Assembly: GCA_026874595.1 (NCBI GenBank)
Contig: CM049315.1
Coordinates: 3,282,664 to 3,346,663 of the forward strand
DNA from: Sipunculus nudus
Lineage: Eukaryota; Annelida; Sipuncula; Golfingiida; Sipunculidae
DNA length: 64,000 nt
Direction: 5' to 3'
This document shows, in pieces, positions 12,185-27,100 of the stretch; positions within the stretch are counted from its first letter, which is position 1, and each line of letters begins with the position of its first letter. The notes under the pieces are model-generated. The model searched no databases. It was not told the origin of the DNA and saw only the letters and a program-made list of their open reading frames with translations. Made by a program: the position numbers and the translations under genes.

Positions 12185-15100
12185 GTAAGACCTGCTGCCC
12201 CACCAAGTTCACACCAGCAAGGTAGACCCACCATGAGTGGTGTCATGCTCTGAAATAAAGATATTGTAAAGATATGTATAAAATCCCAGAATTGTGTAGC
12301 TGATACTTATATTTGCCCCTTTTAAGCTCACTGGAACTAAGTGCAGGAGAGCTTATACCGTAACCCTGTCGGCGGCGTCTGTAGACTCCCCAAGTTAAAG
12401 TTTTTTGTTAACTCTATAACTCCACAACCACTTACTCGTATGCTTTCATATTACACATGTATTGTATTGATGGTTATTAAGCCCCCCCCCCCCCCCCCCC
12501 CCTTATGATTTGATGATCAAAAGGTCAAATCAAAGGGCCCCGTTATTCATGGACAAGTCCAGTTAAAGTTTAGGTTTGTTTACAATGCTCCATTGCTAAT
12601 GAAGATATTTCATTTAAACTTATTAAGTGCACTGATGAAGTGACAATACCTATCACAGCTCTAACAAAACACCTAGCTCTAAACAAACAAAATTTTTACT
12701 GATTCGAACCCAGCTCAGCTTAAAGTTTTGGGTTAACTCTCTTTAACTCAACAACCACCCACCTATTGTTTTCATTTATATATATATGTGTTGTATGAGG
12801 GTCAGGATACTTCTATATGATTTGGGGTTAAATGTCAAGTTCACAGGTCACCTTTGTCAATGAAAACCACAGGTTAAAGTTTTTTGTTGGGCTTATTGCT
12901 CCATTGTTAATGAAGATATTTCTTTTAAACTTATACTGATGTTCTTTGACATTACCCATAGGTTATCTAGGTCAAGATTGATTATAGGCAAAATCCACAC
13001 GTTTAATGTGATCAGGAGTCACCAAGCTACTTTATGGTGTTGGTGCGTTAACTTAGCTGGATAGTAATGGATTTTAATGAAACTCCACAGAATATTAACC
13101 CATATAATATCTCACCTAAATTTGATTCCCCGCAAAATCCACACATATTCATTGATGTCACTGTCAGAGGTCACCAGCCTACTTTATGGTGTTGCTGCTA
13201 TCACTTAGCAGGAACATAATGGATTTTCATTAAACCCTACAGAAATATCAACCAATTTAATATCTCACCTAATTTAGATTCCCTACAAAATCAGTGCATA
13301 TTTCATGAGGTCAGAGGTCACATTTCACACCCATGTGGTGCTCTTTGATTTCTGAATGGCCCGTACCCGCGAGCTCTGTTGTCCTCCAGTGACTTCTTCT
13401 GTCTATATTTATCAGTGACAGTAAAGTGTCTGACCCAGCCCACCCTCTAATATGAAAATATATGAATAATTAAATACCATTTGAACTTAGCATATTTTTG
13501 CTTTCACTTCTCATTAATATAATGCAGTTTATTCAGGCTCTGTCACTCTGATTGGCATAAAAGTGAAACAGATTTGTTAGATTTTTATCAGTATTGTTGT
13601 ACTGCTGTTCAGGCAGGACACTGTGCTCAGTCATTGCTGCAGTGTCAAAGTTCCAGGGTTTTCACAAATAAGTGGGGCAACCAAACCCCAGTACTTTCAC
13701 ACTTTTCTGCAGTGTTGTATAGATCTCCCATAGCTAAAAGGAGAGTCTTAAATTGCTTTTGGTATTATTTACAGACGCTGGCCCGAACCCTGCAGGATAT
13801 GGGCCAGGACGAAGAGAACACCACCCGATACACAGGTCTCGCTATCCATTTGGCATCAGAGTTTTTCCTGGATCACAATAACAAAGATGTGCGCTTGCTG
13901 GTTGCATGCTGCATTGCTGACGTTTTCAGAATATTTGCCCCCGAGGCTCCATATACAGACACAGTGCAGCTTAAGGTAAAAACATATATGTTGTAGAGAG
14001 AACTTAAGAATTCCAATCAAATTTATAAAAGATCATATATGATCTGATTGATGTTTTGTGAAGTCATATCATTTTGCCTGGGGTCATGAAGTAAAAAGAA
14101 TTAACTTTCATACAGCAAATCTTATATATGAGAAACCATACTTGAAATCAAACCTGCAGCACTACTTTAATTAGACCTGTGTAGGTCCCTATAATTTTGT
14201 CTGTTTCTGATTTTACATAAATATACCCCAAGTAAAAGCAACCCCTATTCTGTTACTCTGTTGACCCTATGTCCAGCTGCCCTGTGCTGCGATGACCAGT
14301 TCCGGTAATTCACAATTATAACTACAGGTGGCGTCTGTGTGCTCAATTATAGGACTCTCATGTAGTCCTTTCCCCTTAGTGATAGTGGGGCCCCCTGGAG
14401 AAAGTAAGTAAACTATTTGCACCCCACAGAAGGGGCCAATACATGAATTATAAAATGATCACTGAACATTAATAAAGGTGATACAAAAAAATGAAGAAAA
14501 AAAATTCCTCGACCTGTTGCAGGTCTATACTTTAATGAACTATTGGTGATGTTGAATTTCTTTTCTGCTGATGTACAGTGAGAAGTTGAGAACAGGAATA
14601 TCCTGAAGACTAAATGGAAGGATAATAAGATCCAGGCTGTCAAGAAATATCTGTTTATTTGCATTTATTATAACTTTCCTCAGACTAGTGCCTAACTTAA
14701 AATATTTTAGCCATGAATTCTTGACTCTTGTTGCTTTCAATATTTAATCATATCTGTGTTTAACCAAATTTGGAGTTGTATATTTCAGATGGCTCAACGT
14801 GTTAGTTTGTTGTTCCTCAGGATCAAATAATTATCAGATTATCTCAAGGAACTTATAAAGTTCCCAGTGTCGCTAAAAAAAAAATTGTGTTTGCATAAAA
14901 CAAAAGTTTTAATAGAATCTCTGTTAATTTTATGCATGCTGTTTAAATTTGCTGGTCAGTAGTCATCTTTATGGATTTTGAACTTAAAATTGCATCTTTT
15001 TTTTGCAGGGGATTTTCCTCTTTCTGACAGAACAGCTACGAGGGTTAGAAGATACTGAAGGCGCAAACTTCAAACGCTATTTCTATCTGCTGGAGGTTAG

Positions 15101-18100
15101 TCAGTCTACTTGTTTTGTGTTAACTGATGTCTCTGTTCTATGTGGGGTTACATAAACAATTCATCTAATTTAAAGGTAGCTTGATTTAGCTATATAGTGA
15201 TCAAAACTGGTTTTGATGGGAATACAATGACTATTTTATGTGGTTTCACTGATAACTTGGCAGGCTTTCTGTTGCTAATGTGCATGTAGACAGTAGTATG
15301 CATTTGCAAAAGAACAAGGTTTCAGTGCAAGTTTTGTTTATAAAACAGCATGTTATAAAATAACTGTTTTTTCTGTGTATGCAGTTGCTCATCAATTACA
15401 TAACCACCAGTCTTTACAAATATGTGTTATACTTTGATTTCATACTCAGACATTGAATGAACTATGTGTTGTACATGCCTGCAGCCTGCGTTTCTCTTCT
15501 TCAGAATTTGGCTTGGGTGAAGTCCTTCAACATCTGTATTGAGCTAGATGATAACCAGGAAATTCTCGGCAGTTTGTTCCGTCTCTTCTTCTCCATCGTC
15601 AGGTAAATACATACAGTTCATGGACCTTGTAAAGTCCTTGCTCATGTACATGTTTATATTATTAAAATTGTTTCCAAATGCTGTAACTTAGGCTTTTAGT
15701 GTAGTTGGATATAAAATTATCTGAATCTGGAACCTTTTACATTCACATATGTTAGTTTATGAATACATTTCAGATCAGGATCGTAATTACACAAATCATA
15801 TTTGCACCATGTGCAGTCCTACAATCTGTGTTTATGTTTAAGGGACATTTTACAATTACTCAAGTTCTGCATTATAATTCCCAGTATTTTACAGTTGTCT
15901 CAGTTATCATGCATCTATTATCTCTATGTTGGTGATAAGCCCAAATGGCCGGTTTTGTTACATTTAAGAAACTGTGTAGCAGTGAGAAACACCCAAGCCT
16001 TGTGAAGAACATTGTGTTAGACATGATATTTCCATTGGTCAGAGTATCTTATTGTTCTAACTAATCTATTGTGGCCAGAAACTCAGTTGTCATGAAGGTC
16101 TTTGTGATGTGTTTTGTAACATAAATATTTTTTCTCAGGTAGAAATATTGGGCACCCAATAATAAAATGTCCATTGATCCCATTGTCTTATTGGACTTGG
16201 TAAATTATTGAAGTAAGAAATGCTAAACCATGTGAAGAACATAATATTAAACAACACAAGATGTGTGATGAACTTTGTTAGACATGGTGTCGGTGTCCAG
16301 TGGTCCTACTGTATTTCATTAACTGATGATTACTTACATGTTGTAGTGAGAAACACTCAACCCGTGTGAAGAACTTTATGTTAGACATGATGTGTCCGTT
16401 GATCACAGAGTCAGATGGGGTGTCCCAGGATGTCCTTGACATCATACTTCAACAAATTATTGAGCCTCACAAGGTGTGTCAACTGAGGAAAAATATCTGT
16501 TTATTTTTCTGTAACTAGATGGGAGTATTTTTGGTTGTTGTAGTATTTTCATATGCAGCTAGCCATCTTGTAAAAAATTTATGATGTAAAACTGACAGAA
16601 AAAGGAGAAAGGTTTTGAATATACAGTGTTCGCTGTGTGTATTATCATAACATGATAAAAATAGGCATTTTGTAAGAGATTGCAGTTAGCAGAAAACCTT
16701 AGTTTCTTCGATTTAAAGGCCTAGATGTGAATGGAATGGAGATTCAAATTTTTACATAATGTTTGTGATGATTTTAATAAAAACATCAATAGAACTTTAT
16801 TACATGATTCTGCATAGAACATTAAGGCGCTAGACATTTGAATAAATTTTTTTTTTTTTTTCAGACTCAAAACCCTAATTCTTATGGACTAGCAAGAGAC
16901 TTGATCAGAAGGACAACCAATGCCATTGAGCCATACATACAAATGGTTGGTACCAGCATGATATTCAAATGACAAATTTATGGTATTACACAAGCCTTTC
17001 TGCACACACTTAAATACATATTGTACCAAGCATATCTAGGTTCGTAATAAGCCTTTCTGCCTGTCCCAGACAGGCAAACACATGAACCGAAAGAGATTTT
17101 TAATTTTGTACCAATCCGTTGAAAAGGTGAACTTTCAGATGATCCCCACATCCCAAATAATGAAAAATACACACAAAATTTTCCCTCGCATAATGATAAC
17201 TTGGAAACCCCCACCTACCCTGGTACCTGTGCTATTATGGCTTCGCATTTGCTAATGCTTTCAGAGAGCTCTGTGATTTGCATAGCAGCAGACCCATAAT
17301 AGAGCTGAGTATCTGTCTAAACCCAAGCCACCATTCTTATTTTGTAAGGAAATACATATTTGGTACTCAGGCCTATAAGCAGTCACAGCATACACACTGT
17401 GGAAGTGGTTTTGTTATTGCTTTTTAAAAATTCACATTTAGCGGGAGCTGTATTTGCGCTTAAATAAGAACACTCATAAATTTGATACAATCGTTTGGAA
17501 GATTACAGCGTTCTCACCGGACTCACAGTCATGTGGGCCTGGTAATTCCTCCATGCATGGTCGCTTGATTTTAGGCTTCTTCAACCAGAATGTTAGAGTT
17601 GTCATGTTGTTATAAGAGTTCATAGCAAGTGATTTCTCGAGAAAGACCCCTCTCATTTATAGTGATTTGTAGAAACAACTGTAAAACAATAACAACCTTA
17701 TAAGACACCCTTTGCCCTTCCCATAGCTTTAAAGTACGACTTAACTGAGAACGACCTGCGACTTTTGTCAGTTCTTTTTGTTGTCTGGAAATAGTTGGCT
17801 GCTTCTGGTTAGTAAAATCACAGTTATTGTTGTAGTGAAATTCTACAACTTTCTCAGAAGTCAAACAATGTTGCTGTTTGCAGTACCATTACATCATCAA
17901 ACGTGATTTAGTCATGATTTATTACGTATTGTTCACACCATGTGGTTACAGTACTCGACCAGTCATTTGTGGCATGTAAGTGGTCACCCAAAGGTTGTTA
18001 GGTTTGATGTAGGTTATGTTACAAACCTGTCTTGTATAAATATTTTAATAATCTGATACACACTTTATTACCTTACATACGTATTTGTGCAAAAATTCGA

Positions 18101-21100
18101 ACTGCGCTAATGCTATGAAATAAAAAATGTGCAAAAATTCAGACACCAAATTAACCACTTCCACAGTAACAAAAAGTTTGCTTGGTGCCCCTATTAGGAT
18201 GCTGCACCATAACAACACAGGTCGACCGTTCCTTAAAAATGTCAAAATGAAAGCCATCAAATGAAATTTTGATAGGATGCATCTATAGCAGAAAGGCAGA
18301 TTTTCCGGCGGAAAGGCAAAACTAGATTAATGTCTTTCCGTTTGAAACGTGAACATGTCAAAGTATTACAAACCCTAATATCTGTTTTGACAAAATGTAT
18401 CCAACATATCTTGTGTTAAATAATTTATGACCCATCTCAATGTAACCAGATAATGAACATATAATAGTTATTTCAAGTGTAATAGGTTTCATTTACACAA
18501 ATGATCAAGGTTTTCACCAAGGTCATGCAAAAGTAAGAATAAACTCGCAAACATTGTGAATACTATATGCTCTCATGAAATATTAATGTGATTAATATGG
18601 TATATATTTGTCATGGTGTAGACTTTAGTGTATAATTGTCATCCATGGGGTAGACATGAATTTGGTAAATAAATGTTTTGATATATACAGTGTACTATTA
18701 CTTTTGTCAGTTCTTCAACAACACTCTGATGCTGGGCAAGACTGCTGACAGTGAGCTCTCAGGTCATTTGTTTGATCTGATTTACGAGCTGAATCAGATC
18801 GCATCCAACGTCCTCCTGGCTGTTTTACCTCAGTTAGAGTTCAAACTAAAGGTAAGAATAGCCTCATTGGCTTATGTAAATGTCAGGTGGCCCATGATGA
18901 TGTGATACAGGTCAGATTGTTCCGTGCTGAATCTTTTTCACCTACCACCAAGATCTGAGGCCATCTCCATGTTGACAGTAAAGGATAGAAACTGTTTCTG
19001 TAATAGGGCTCAGTGGTAGAGGCTTCGGAGGTGAAGGTCCCTTGTTTGATTGCCAGCCAGAGACTCAAATGCACAAAATTTTTGTTGAATTGCAGTAGAA
19101 CCTTCCAGAAGCACTATCATTTCTTTATTTCAGGTTATGACTTGTGGATTTTCTACAGCATAAAGAACAACTGAAATCCCGAGGCTTATTGATAACATGT
19201 ACATCATCTCTGTCATACAGTTACCTTTATACAAATTCAGTATACTGTGTCACCTATTGTACCATGGATCTATGTAGGCCCTGATGAGAGTTTAGTTTTT
19301 GGAGTGAGGAACTTTTCAAATAATAACATATACAAGTATATGATTTTGTGTGCCATTTCTTATGCCTTTTGAATATAAAAAAGAGGGTCCTGCATATCAA
19401 GAAATGAGGTATTAATTAGTTACACTTCTAGTTTGATAATCCCTAGCCTCCATTACTTTTGTAGACGATTTATTATGAAGTCACCAGAGTATTTATGACA
19501 GATCACAGGAAGTACCAAATTGGACTGCTTCTGGTTGGGTATGCGTTGGTAAATTTTGTTTCAAGCTGGTGTTGATTTGTGGAAACTGATGTTTTATGTA
19601 CATTCTTCTTGAATGTTCAGTTTTATTGTTAATTTCAGAGTAATGACGAAGTAGAGAGGAGGAAAGTGACCAGAGTTCTTGGTCGGATGTTCTCAGAGCC
19701 AGACTCTGACCTCGCCTCACAGAACAGACCATTATGGAACTGTTATCTGGGAAGGTAAGCTTCCCTTTTAAAGAGTTACTGTGGTTGAATTTATGTTTGC
19801 GGGGATTTAGAATTTGTGATATTCAAAAATAAAATAATTTTTAATAAGACGCCTTATCTACACAGTTGAACAGTCATTCACACTAAAGCCACAATTGCAT
19901 CTCATGTGTTAGCCATATCTGTAGTATCACAGGTCAAAAAGCAAATAAATAAATTTATCAAAAATAACATTATGCCACTAATGAATAAAAAACTATAATA
20001 TTAATAATACTAGATGTAGTATATCATGAGAGCTCCCCTTTCCTTAAGACCTCACCAAATTAAGATTTTGCGCATGTGTTAAATAATTAACATAATAATA
20101 GAAATACTTTGTAGGTTACTGTATGGTAAAATAATGAAACAGGAACCATTGATGGCCACCGAAAAAAAAAATGATAATTGTAAAACTTTTAATCCAAGGA
20201 ATGTAAAACCTACCTCAGTATTTGCTGAGTTCTATCAATGTAATGTCCTGGAGATTTTATGAAAGAATGCTATATGTTGTATAAAGGATCTTGAAGGCCT
20301 GCCCATTAATTGCCACGTATGATGATGTACCACGTCTGTGGTATGTATGATTAACAATATGTCCATATTTTGTAAACATTTACATATCAAGGAACCAAGA
20401 TTGATACATGAAGTGATAGGTTCCATTTTTAGCTCAGCTGACTATAAGTCATCTGAGCTATAGTGGTGGTCCTTTGTCCGTCGTCCATCCGGCCGTTAAC
20501 AGGGCACGTTTTAAAACCGTTGGACCTACGAATCCAAAATTCTGCATACCATTAGATATCCCCAAAATTTCCTACCATACCGAAAATTGGGTCATTAGGA
20601 CTTCGTTCCTTCAAGATATTAAGCAAAAACCTCCGTTTTCCATTAAAAAAAGCCATTGTTACACTTCAAGGCTGCCTAATATCAAAACCACATCTGTTTT
20701 TGATCATATTTAGTATTCATATTTTTCCATACATTTTCTGTGCACATACCAAAAATTAGGTCAGTATTTGGTTTTATTCTGAAGTTATGGGCCCAAATAT
20801 AATGCAATTTTTTAAAAATCAGGAAATATATTTGCTCACTTAACATGAGAATTGCTGAAGCTGGGGACTTTTTACAGGAATATAACTTTATTTAATCAAG
20901 ATTCAATTGTTTACCCAAAATTAGATCTGAATTTTGCAAATTTTTCAAGTTATTAGCATAAATAAAAAATCATTACCTTAAATTTTGTCCAACTTTGGTA
21001 ATGGCATGTTTTTTCCCTGTGAGCACTGTTTATTTAATTTTCACAGCATATATACATAAGGATTTAATCTTTTAAAATCTGAAATTTCAAAGGAATTATT

Positions 21101-24100
21101 TAAAAAGAGTAGCTTTTATTCAAGTTTTCATACACCATGTCAAGTGTTGTTTACATCTGGCCCACCTAGGAATACAGCCTTCACTTGCATTATGTAACCC
21201 ACCCCAGGCAGCTTGCCTTGGCTCAGCTTGGCCACTACTTGCAGGCTTCCCCTCTGCCCTGCACTCCCCCCACCCCCAGCTGGTGCATAAACTAGATGAA
21301 TGTTATAATTTTCTTTACTTTATTTTATTCTTGGCTACGCTACATTTTAGATTTTGTATTGTACCACCAGGGTACCAATGATTAAAGTGCACATTTAATT
21401 GTGTCCACAAAGTGATGTATTGCTATGAAAGTGTGGATGTTCATCAGATAAGTAATGCTTTACTTCAGAAGAGTAAAACTTCACCAGGTATGAAATTGAC
21501 TATTAATTCCAGTAATTAATTATAGCTGAGATTGTAATTAGCATAATGATATTGTTTGTCCCTCATTCAACCAACAGTGTGAATACTTTATTTGAAAAGA
21601 TGTTTTTATTTTATCAAATTTACTGAATCTTTTATTTTATTTCGGTGAATAAAATTAGGCATGTACTGAAAACTCCATTGTGCAAAACTTTTTAATAGGG
21701 ATTCAAGGAATAATCTTGTAGATGCCATGTTGTGGCATTATTGTTTCCGCCAAAACAGAGTTTTGCGGAAACTATGTTTTCAGCTGCACGCCGCCGCCGC
21801 CGCCACGTAGGTGTCCGGAGAACTCCTCCGTAACCGCTGGGCGGAACTTTCCGAAACCCGGGATTATGTTCGGGTCACATGTAAACTGCTGCGCCCCGAT
21901 TTTGTTTTGACCTCTGACCTTTCCTTTGCGCTCTGCGTCCGTTTGTGCGTCTGTTTCCACACATAAACACACATATCTCGGGAACCATTTGACCGATCAG
22001 GAAAATTTTTTTGCACAAATGTAGCCCTCAGAGAGCTTTATAACATACACCAAAAATGGTGGCGCCACCTGCAACCATGTTTGCACAGTGTCCATCTGTT
22101 CGTCTGCCTTGGGTTAAAATCACTCATATCTCTGCAGTGACTTGACTAATTCACCTGAAATTGGGCATGCGTAAACATCCTGGATAGCTTTTCTGATTTT
22201 ATGACAGGTGGCGCCACCTACATTCACGTTTACGCTGCAGACATCCAAGCTCATATCTAGGGAACCGTTTGACCGATCAGGAAAATTCTTTTGCACAAAT
22301 GTAGCCCTCAGAGAGCTTTATAACATACACCAAAAATGGTGGCGCCACCTGCAACCATGTTTGCACAGTGTCCATCTGTTTGTCTGCCTTGGGTTAAAAT
22401 CACTCATATCTCTGCAGTGACTTGACTAATTCACCTGAAATTGGGCATGCGTATACATCCTGGATAGCTTTTCTGATTTTATGACAGGTGGCGCCACCTA
22501 CATTCACGTTTACGCTGCAGACATCCAAGCTCATATCTCGGGAACCGTTTGACCGATCAGGAAAATTCTTTTGCACAAATGTAGCCCTTGGAGAGCTTTA
22601 TAACATACACCAAAAATGGTGGCGCTACCTGCAACCATGTTTGCACAGTGTCCATCTGTTTGTCTGCCTTGGGTTAAAATCACTCATATCTCTGCAGTGA
22701 CTTGACTAATTCACCTGAAATTTGGCATGCGTATACATCCTGGATAGCTTTTCTGATTTTATGACAGGTGGCGCCACCTACATTCACGTTTACGCTGCAG
22801 ACATCCAAGCTCATATCTCAGGAACCATTTGACCGATCAGGAAAATTTTTTTGCACAAATGTAGCCCTTGGAGAGCTTTATAACATACACCGAAAATGGT
22901 GGCACCACCTGCAACCATGTTTGCACAGTGTCCATCTGTTCGTCTGCCTTGGGTTAAAATCACTCATATCTCTGCAGTGGTTTGACTAATTCACCTGAAA
23001 TTCGACATGCTTATACATCCTGGATAGCTTTTCTGATTTTATGACAGGTGGCGCCACCTACAATCAAGTTTCCGCTGCAGACATCCAAGCTCATATCTAG
23101 GGAACCGTTTGACTGATTGGGCCAAAATTTTGCATGTGTATAGAGCTTTCTGGATTTTTTCGTAGGTAGCGCAACCTACATACACAATTTGGCTGCAGAC
23201 ATCCATGCTAATATGCAACACTTCACCCGTTCCACTCTGATTTAGGCGGATACAAGTAGTCCCTTGTCGACTACCCGTATTCTAGTTTTTTTTTTTAAAT
23301 TCAGTTTAAACATTTTATTTTAAAATAATAAAATATATGTGTATGCATAATATGACCCAATATGAGTTACAGTCTGGATATATAATGATTGCAACTTAGA
23401 ATTCTATATTTTAACTTATATTTCAGTTATTTATTACAAATTTATAACACATGTAAATAAAAAAAATGAATCAGATAAAAACTATTAATGGAAAAAGTGG
23501 ATATGCTTAAAAATAGGCTTATATATAAACTTAAATGCATTATTCCCTTGAAAGTGAAATAAAGGTTTTTGACCATTCTGTCCACTTGCCAGTCCATCTG
23601 TAAATTTTTCATATGCATCGCAGTATCTCAAAACTTTTACTGTTTTTCTTCATGACAGTCTTGTCAGAGTATTAGTTTGCAATCATTTATTAAGAACTTT
23701 ACTATAACCAAGTAGGAGGGCCCCTTTCCTTTTAGCTTCTCATATGCTTATATAAATGAAAAACATTACAATAGAATACTTTTCATATTTTGCATTTGCA
23801 AAAATTTCAAACTTAAGCTGGGCGCCTTGACCCATGGGTCCTTTGTTTATATTCTGGATTCTCAACACAATTGTTTGGCTAAAACTGAATATAATACCAG
23901 ACATCGTGCAAATACTTTGCAAATGTATTTGAATACGAATATGAATATGTACTCCATTATAAAATTTCTTGCATAAGAATGGGAATTCAGGTAAAAATGA
24001 AAGTATTTGAATACCATGCAAATACTTTCAAAATGTATTCATGAATGCATTCATGAATATATTCTATAATATTATTTTAATAATCATTTCAGTTATATTT

Positions 24101-27100
24101 TATTTTTAAAAAATCATATGATTCTCTTATTATTTTTTATAAAAATTATGTTTGGCACAATATTTGTTATTAAATTTTAATAAATAGTTAAACTCTTATC
24201 TTATATGTGCTGCTTATCAGTTATAAGTCAAAATCTGTATGACAATAGCACTCCATTCGTTAATAAAATAAATGATATCAATCTCTTCCCTGTCTCCATA
24301 GAAACTATCAAAATCATACATAAGCTAAACACCAACAACTCATAATACAGCTTATATTTATTTCCACACAAAACCAGCATGTGCCTCATTTCAAAATCAT
24401 TTTTTTTAATCATATATAACAGCTGAGCGCTGTGACCCATGGGTCCCTTGTTCTTAGTAGGTCCCCTGAATTACATTATTTTTAAAGAATTTTGTCATTT
24501 TTCAGTTGGAACATTACTAGTGAAGTTAATCTTAGCCCCTTACCTTATACATATGACTGTCATGTTCTTTCACTATTCTTTCTTTGTCACTATGTAAAAA
24601 CTATACATTAGGCCTATCTGATTGACTGATTATCAAAAAATTTATGTCATGTCCCTTCAATACATTTGTTGGATGGTTGCCTATTTTGAAAACATTAACA
24701 CCAGATTTAATGACTCAGAAGATTCAAAGAGACATTATTCATGTACAAAAGGACCATGTCTTGGCTTTGCATTATGTCACACCTTTTATATATATTCTTT
24801 TCTCAGGTTTAATGACATTGATCTTGAGGTGAGAAGAACCTGTGTACAGTCATCACAAGACTTCATCGTCAACCACCCTGAGCTTGTGGCAGATTTCACA
24901 GGTAACTAAGTCTGTCAATTAACCAGATTCATGTGGTTAGATGTGCTGATTCTATCTTAACTGAAAATAGCTAGGAACGCAGCAACAGACATCAGATTTG
25001 TTCATCTTTTAACTCAATTACAATAAAACTTACTGAAACAGTGTTTCAAAAACCAGAGTTGTATGTCCAGGGTCAGGCCTGGCAGTATAATCCTAGGGTA
25101 GAAGTGCCAAGCTGGCATAACCTGTCAGGAGGAAATACCAGTCAGGGCTCACATAACCTGTCAGGAGGAAATACCAGTCAGGGCTCACATAACCTGTCAG
25201 GAGGAAATACCAGTCAGGGCTCACATAACCTGTCAGGAGGAAATACCAGTCAGGGCTCACATAACCTGTCAGGAGGAAATACCAGTCAGGGCTCACATAA
25301 CCTGTCAGGAGGAAATACCAGTCAGGGCTCACATAACCTGTCAGGAGGAAATACCAGTCAGGGCTCACATAACCTGTCAGGAGGAAATACCAGTCAGGGC
25401 TCACATAACCTGTCAGGAAGAAATACCAGTCAGGGCTCACATAACCTGTCAGGAGGAAATACCAGTCAGGGCTCACATAACCTGTCAGGAGGAAATACCA
25501 GTCAGGGCCCACATAACCTGTCAGGAGGAAATACCAGTCAGGGCTCACATAACCTGTCAGGAGGAAATACCAGTCAGGGCCCACATAACCTTTCAGGAGG
25601 AAATACCAGTCAGGACCCACATAACCTGTCAGGAGGAAATACCAGTTAGGGCTCACATAACCTGTCAGGAGGAAATACCAGTCAGGGCTCACATAACCTG
25701 TCAGGAGGAAATACCAGTCAGGGCTCACAGGATTTACCCAGGTATTACAATATCCACAAAATGTGGGTATAACTTCTGCTGACCAACCAGAAAGAAAATA
25801 TGCTTTGGTTATGCCAGTTAAAAACAAATGAACATGGATAAAGCTTGGGTAAAAACAGGGCAAAACCCTAGGTGAAACCTTGGTAAAAAAAACTTCTAGC
25901 CCAGGTTTCACCCACTGGATTTGGTAAAGGTTTTCCATGGGACAAATGTGAACCCTGATAAAAGAAGAACTAACAGACACCCTTAATATAAAAAAGGAGC
26001 TGGCACTTACATCCAGTTAAGATAATAATCTAATAGAAAATTAGAAAGAGGACCAATGAATGTGCTTCTATTTAACACCTTTGATATTTGTTTTCCAGAG
26101 CATTTAAAGAGCCGCAGTCATGATCCAGATGAGAATGTGCGTCTGGATGTGGTGAATGCCATCATCAGCGGTGCCAAGAAGGAGCTGAGTCACCTCTCAG
26201 AGGACCTGCTGGAGCTGGTCAAGAACAGGACTCTGGACAAAAAGGTACAGCAGGGGCCATCCCATGTTGACAGAGGCCACAAACCCCTGCTATCAGGATT
26301 CTCATAAAGGCCTACATAGCTGTCCCAGTTCAACAACCCTATCACGGGTCATCTCCTGGACAAAGCTGTCCCAAAAATAACAGGGAATATGTTTTATAAT
26401 GAAACAGCTATATGTAAAAGTTGTGGAACTAAGAGCCTCGTTGATGCCAAGATAACCATGTTATCACCTTGTCACATATTCCTAGGCCTAAACTGGAGGG
26501 GAATTCTGCAGATATAGTTAAACAAGCATTAAAAAATTGAGGCAGTTGCCTCCACAGAAAAAAAATTAATAAAAAATATCAACTGTATGATTTATTAAAG
26601 CCATAGTTATTATGATTTTATTATAGTTCAAGATCCGCAAAGAGGCTCTGATGGGACTCGGCCAGGTATACAAGAGATGTATGATGAAAGACGATATTCC
26701 CCGTAGTGATCAGGAGCGCATCACGTGGATAAAAAATAAGGTGCTGCACGCCTACTACCAGCCAAACGTGGAAGACAAGTACGTGTCACACGTTTGTTAA
26801 GAGCAGTTTGATATTTCAGTATAATTTGTCCATTTTGAGCTGTAAGATTTCACAATTACGATTCCTTGAATTAACTTGATATTTCCTTTGCATGTAAATC
26901 TTGAACATACAGCTTGGGGGATGATCTTTAATACCTGTAATTTACAGGAGTATAATGGTAATTTTTAGAACTGAAAAGTGTCATAATATTAGCGCAGCAC
27001 TCAGGTTTTGCATTTTAGTAGAACAAAAGGAATGTCGTGCACCATAGACATGACACAGATCCAGTCTTCTGTCAAAATTTGAACAAAACAGGTCAACACA

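Noticed and set aside
13574-13774. Extension of exon 2 upstream as an open frame from 13574
   Set aside because: A good acceptor at 13774 and family alignment place the exon start at 13775; the upstream frame is chance intron reading.
16946-18310. Possible DNA transposon bounded by GCCTTTCTGCC and GCAGAAAGGCA
   Set aside because: The ends match only over a short core and I found no convincing target duplication.
22208-22989. Three tandem 70-codon frames starting MAPPTFTF
   Set aside because: They repeat with the 280-bp unit of Helitron B1 and show no protein family features.
25116-25727. CRISPR-like array
   Set aside because: Units abut with no unique spacers, and the context is a eukaryotic intron.
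25093-25980. 295-codon open frame on the minus strand
   Set aside because: It is produced by the stop-free 36-bp minisatellite read in reverse inside a PDS5 intron; no non-repeat portion resembles a protein.
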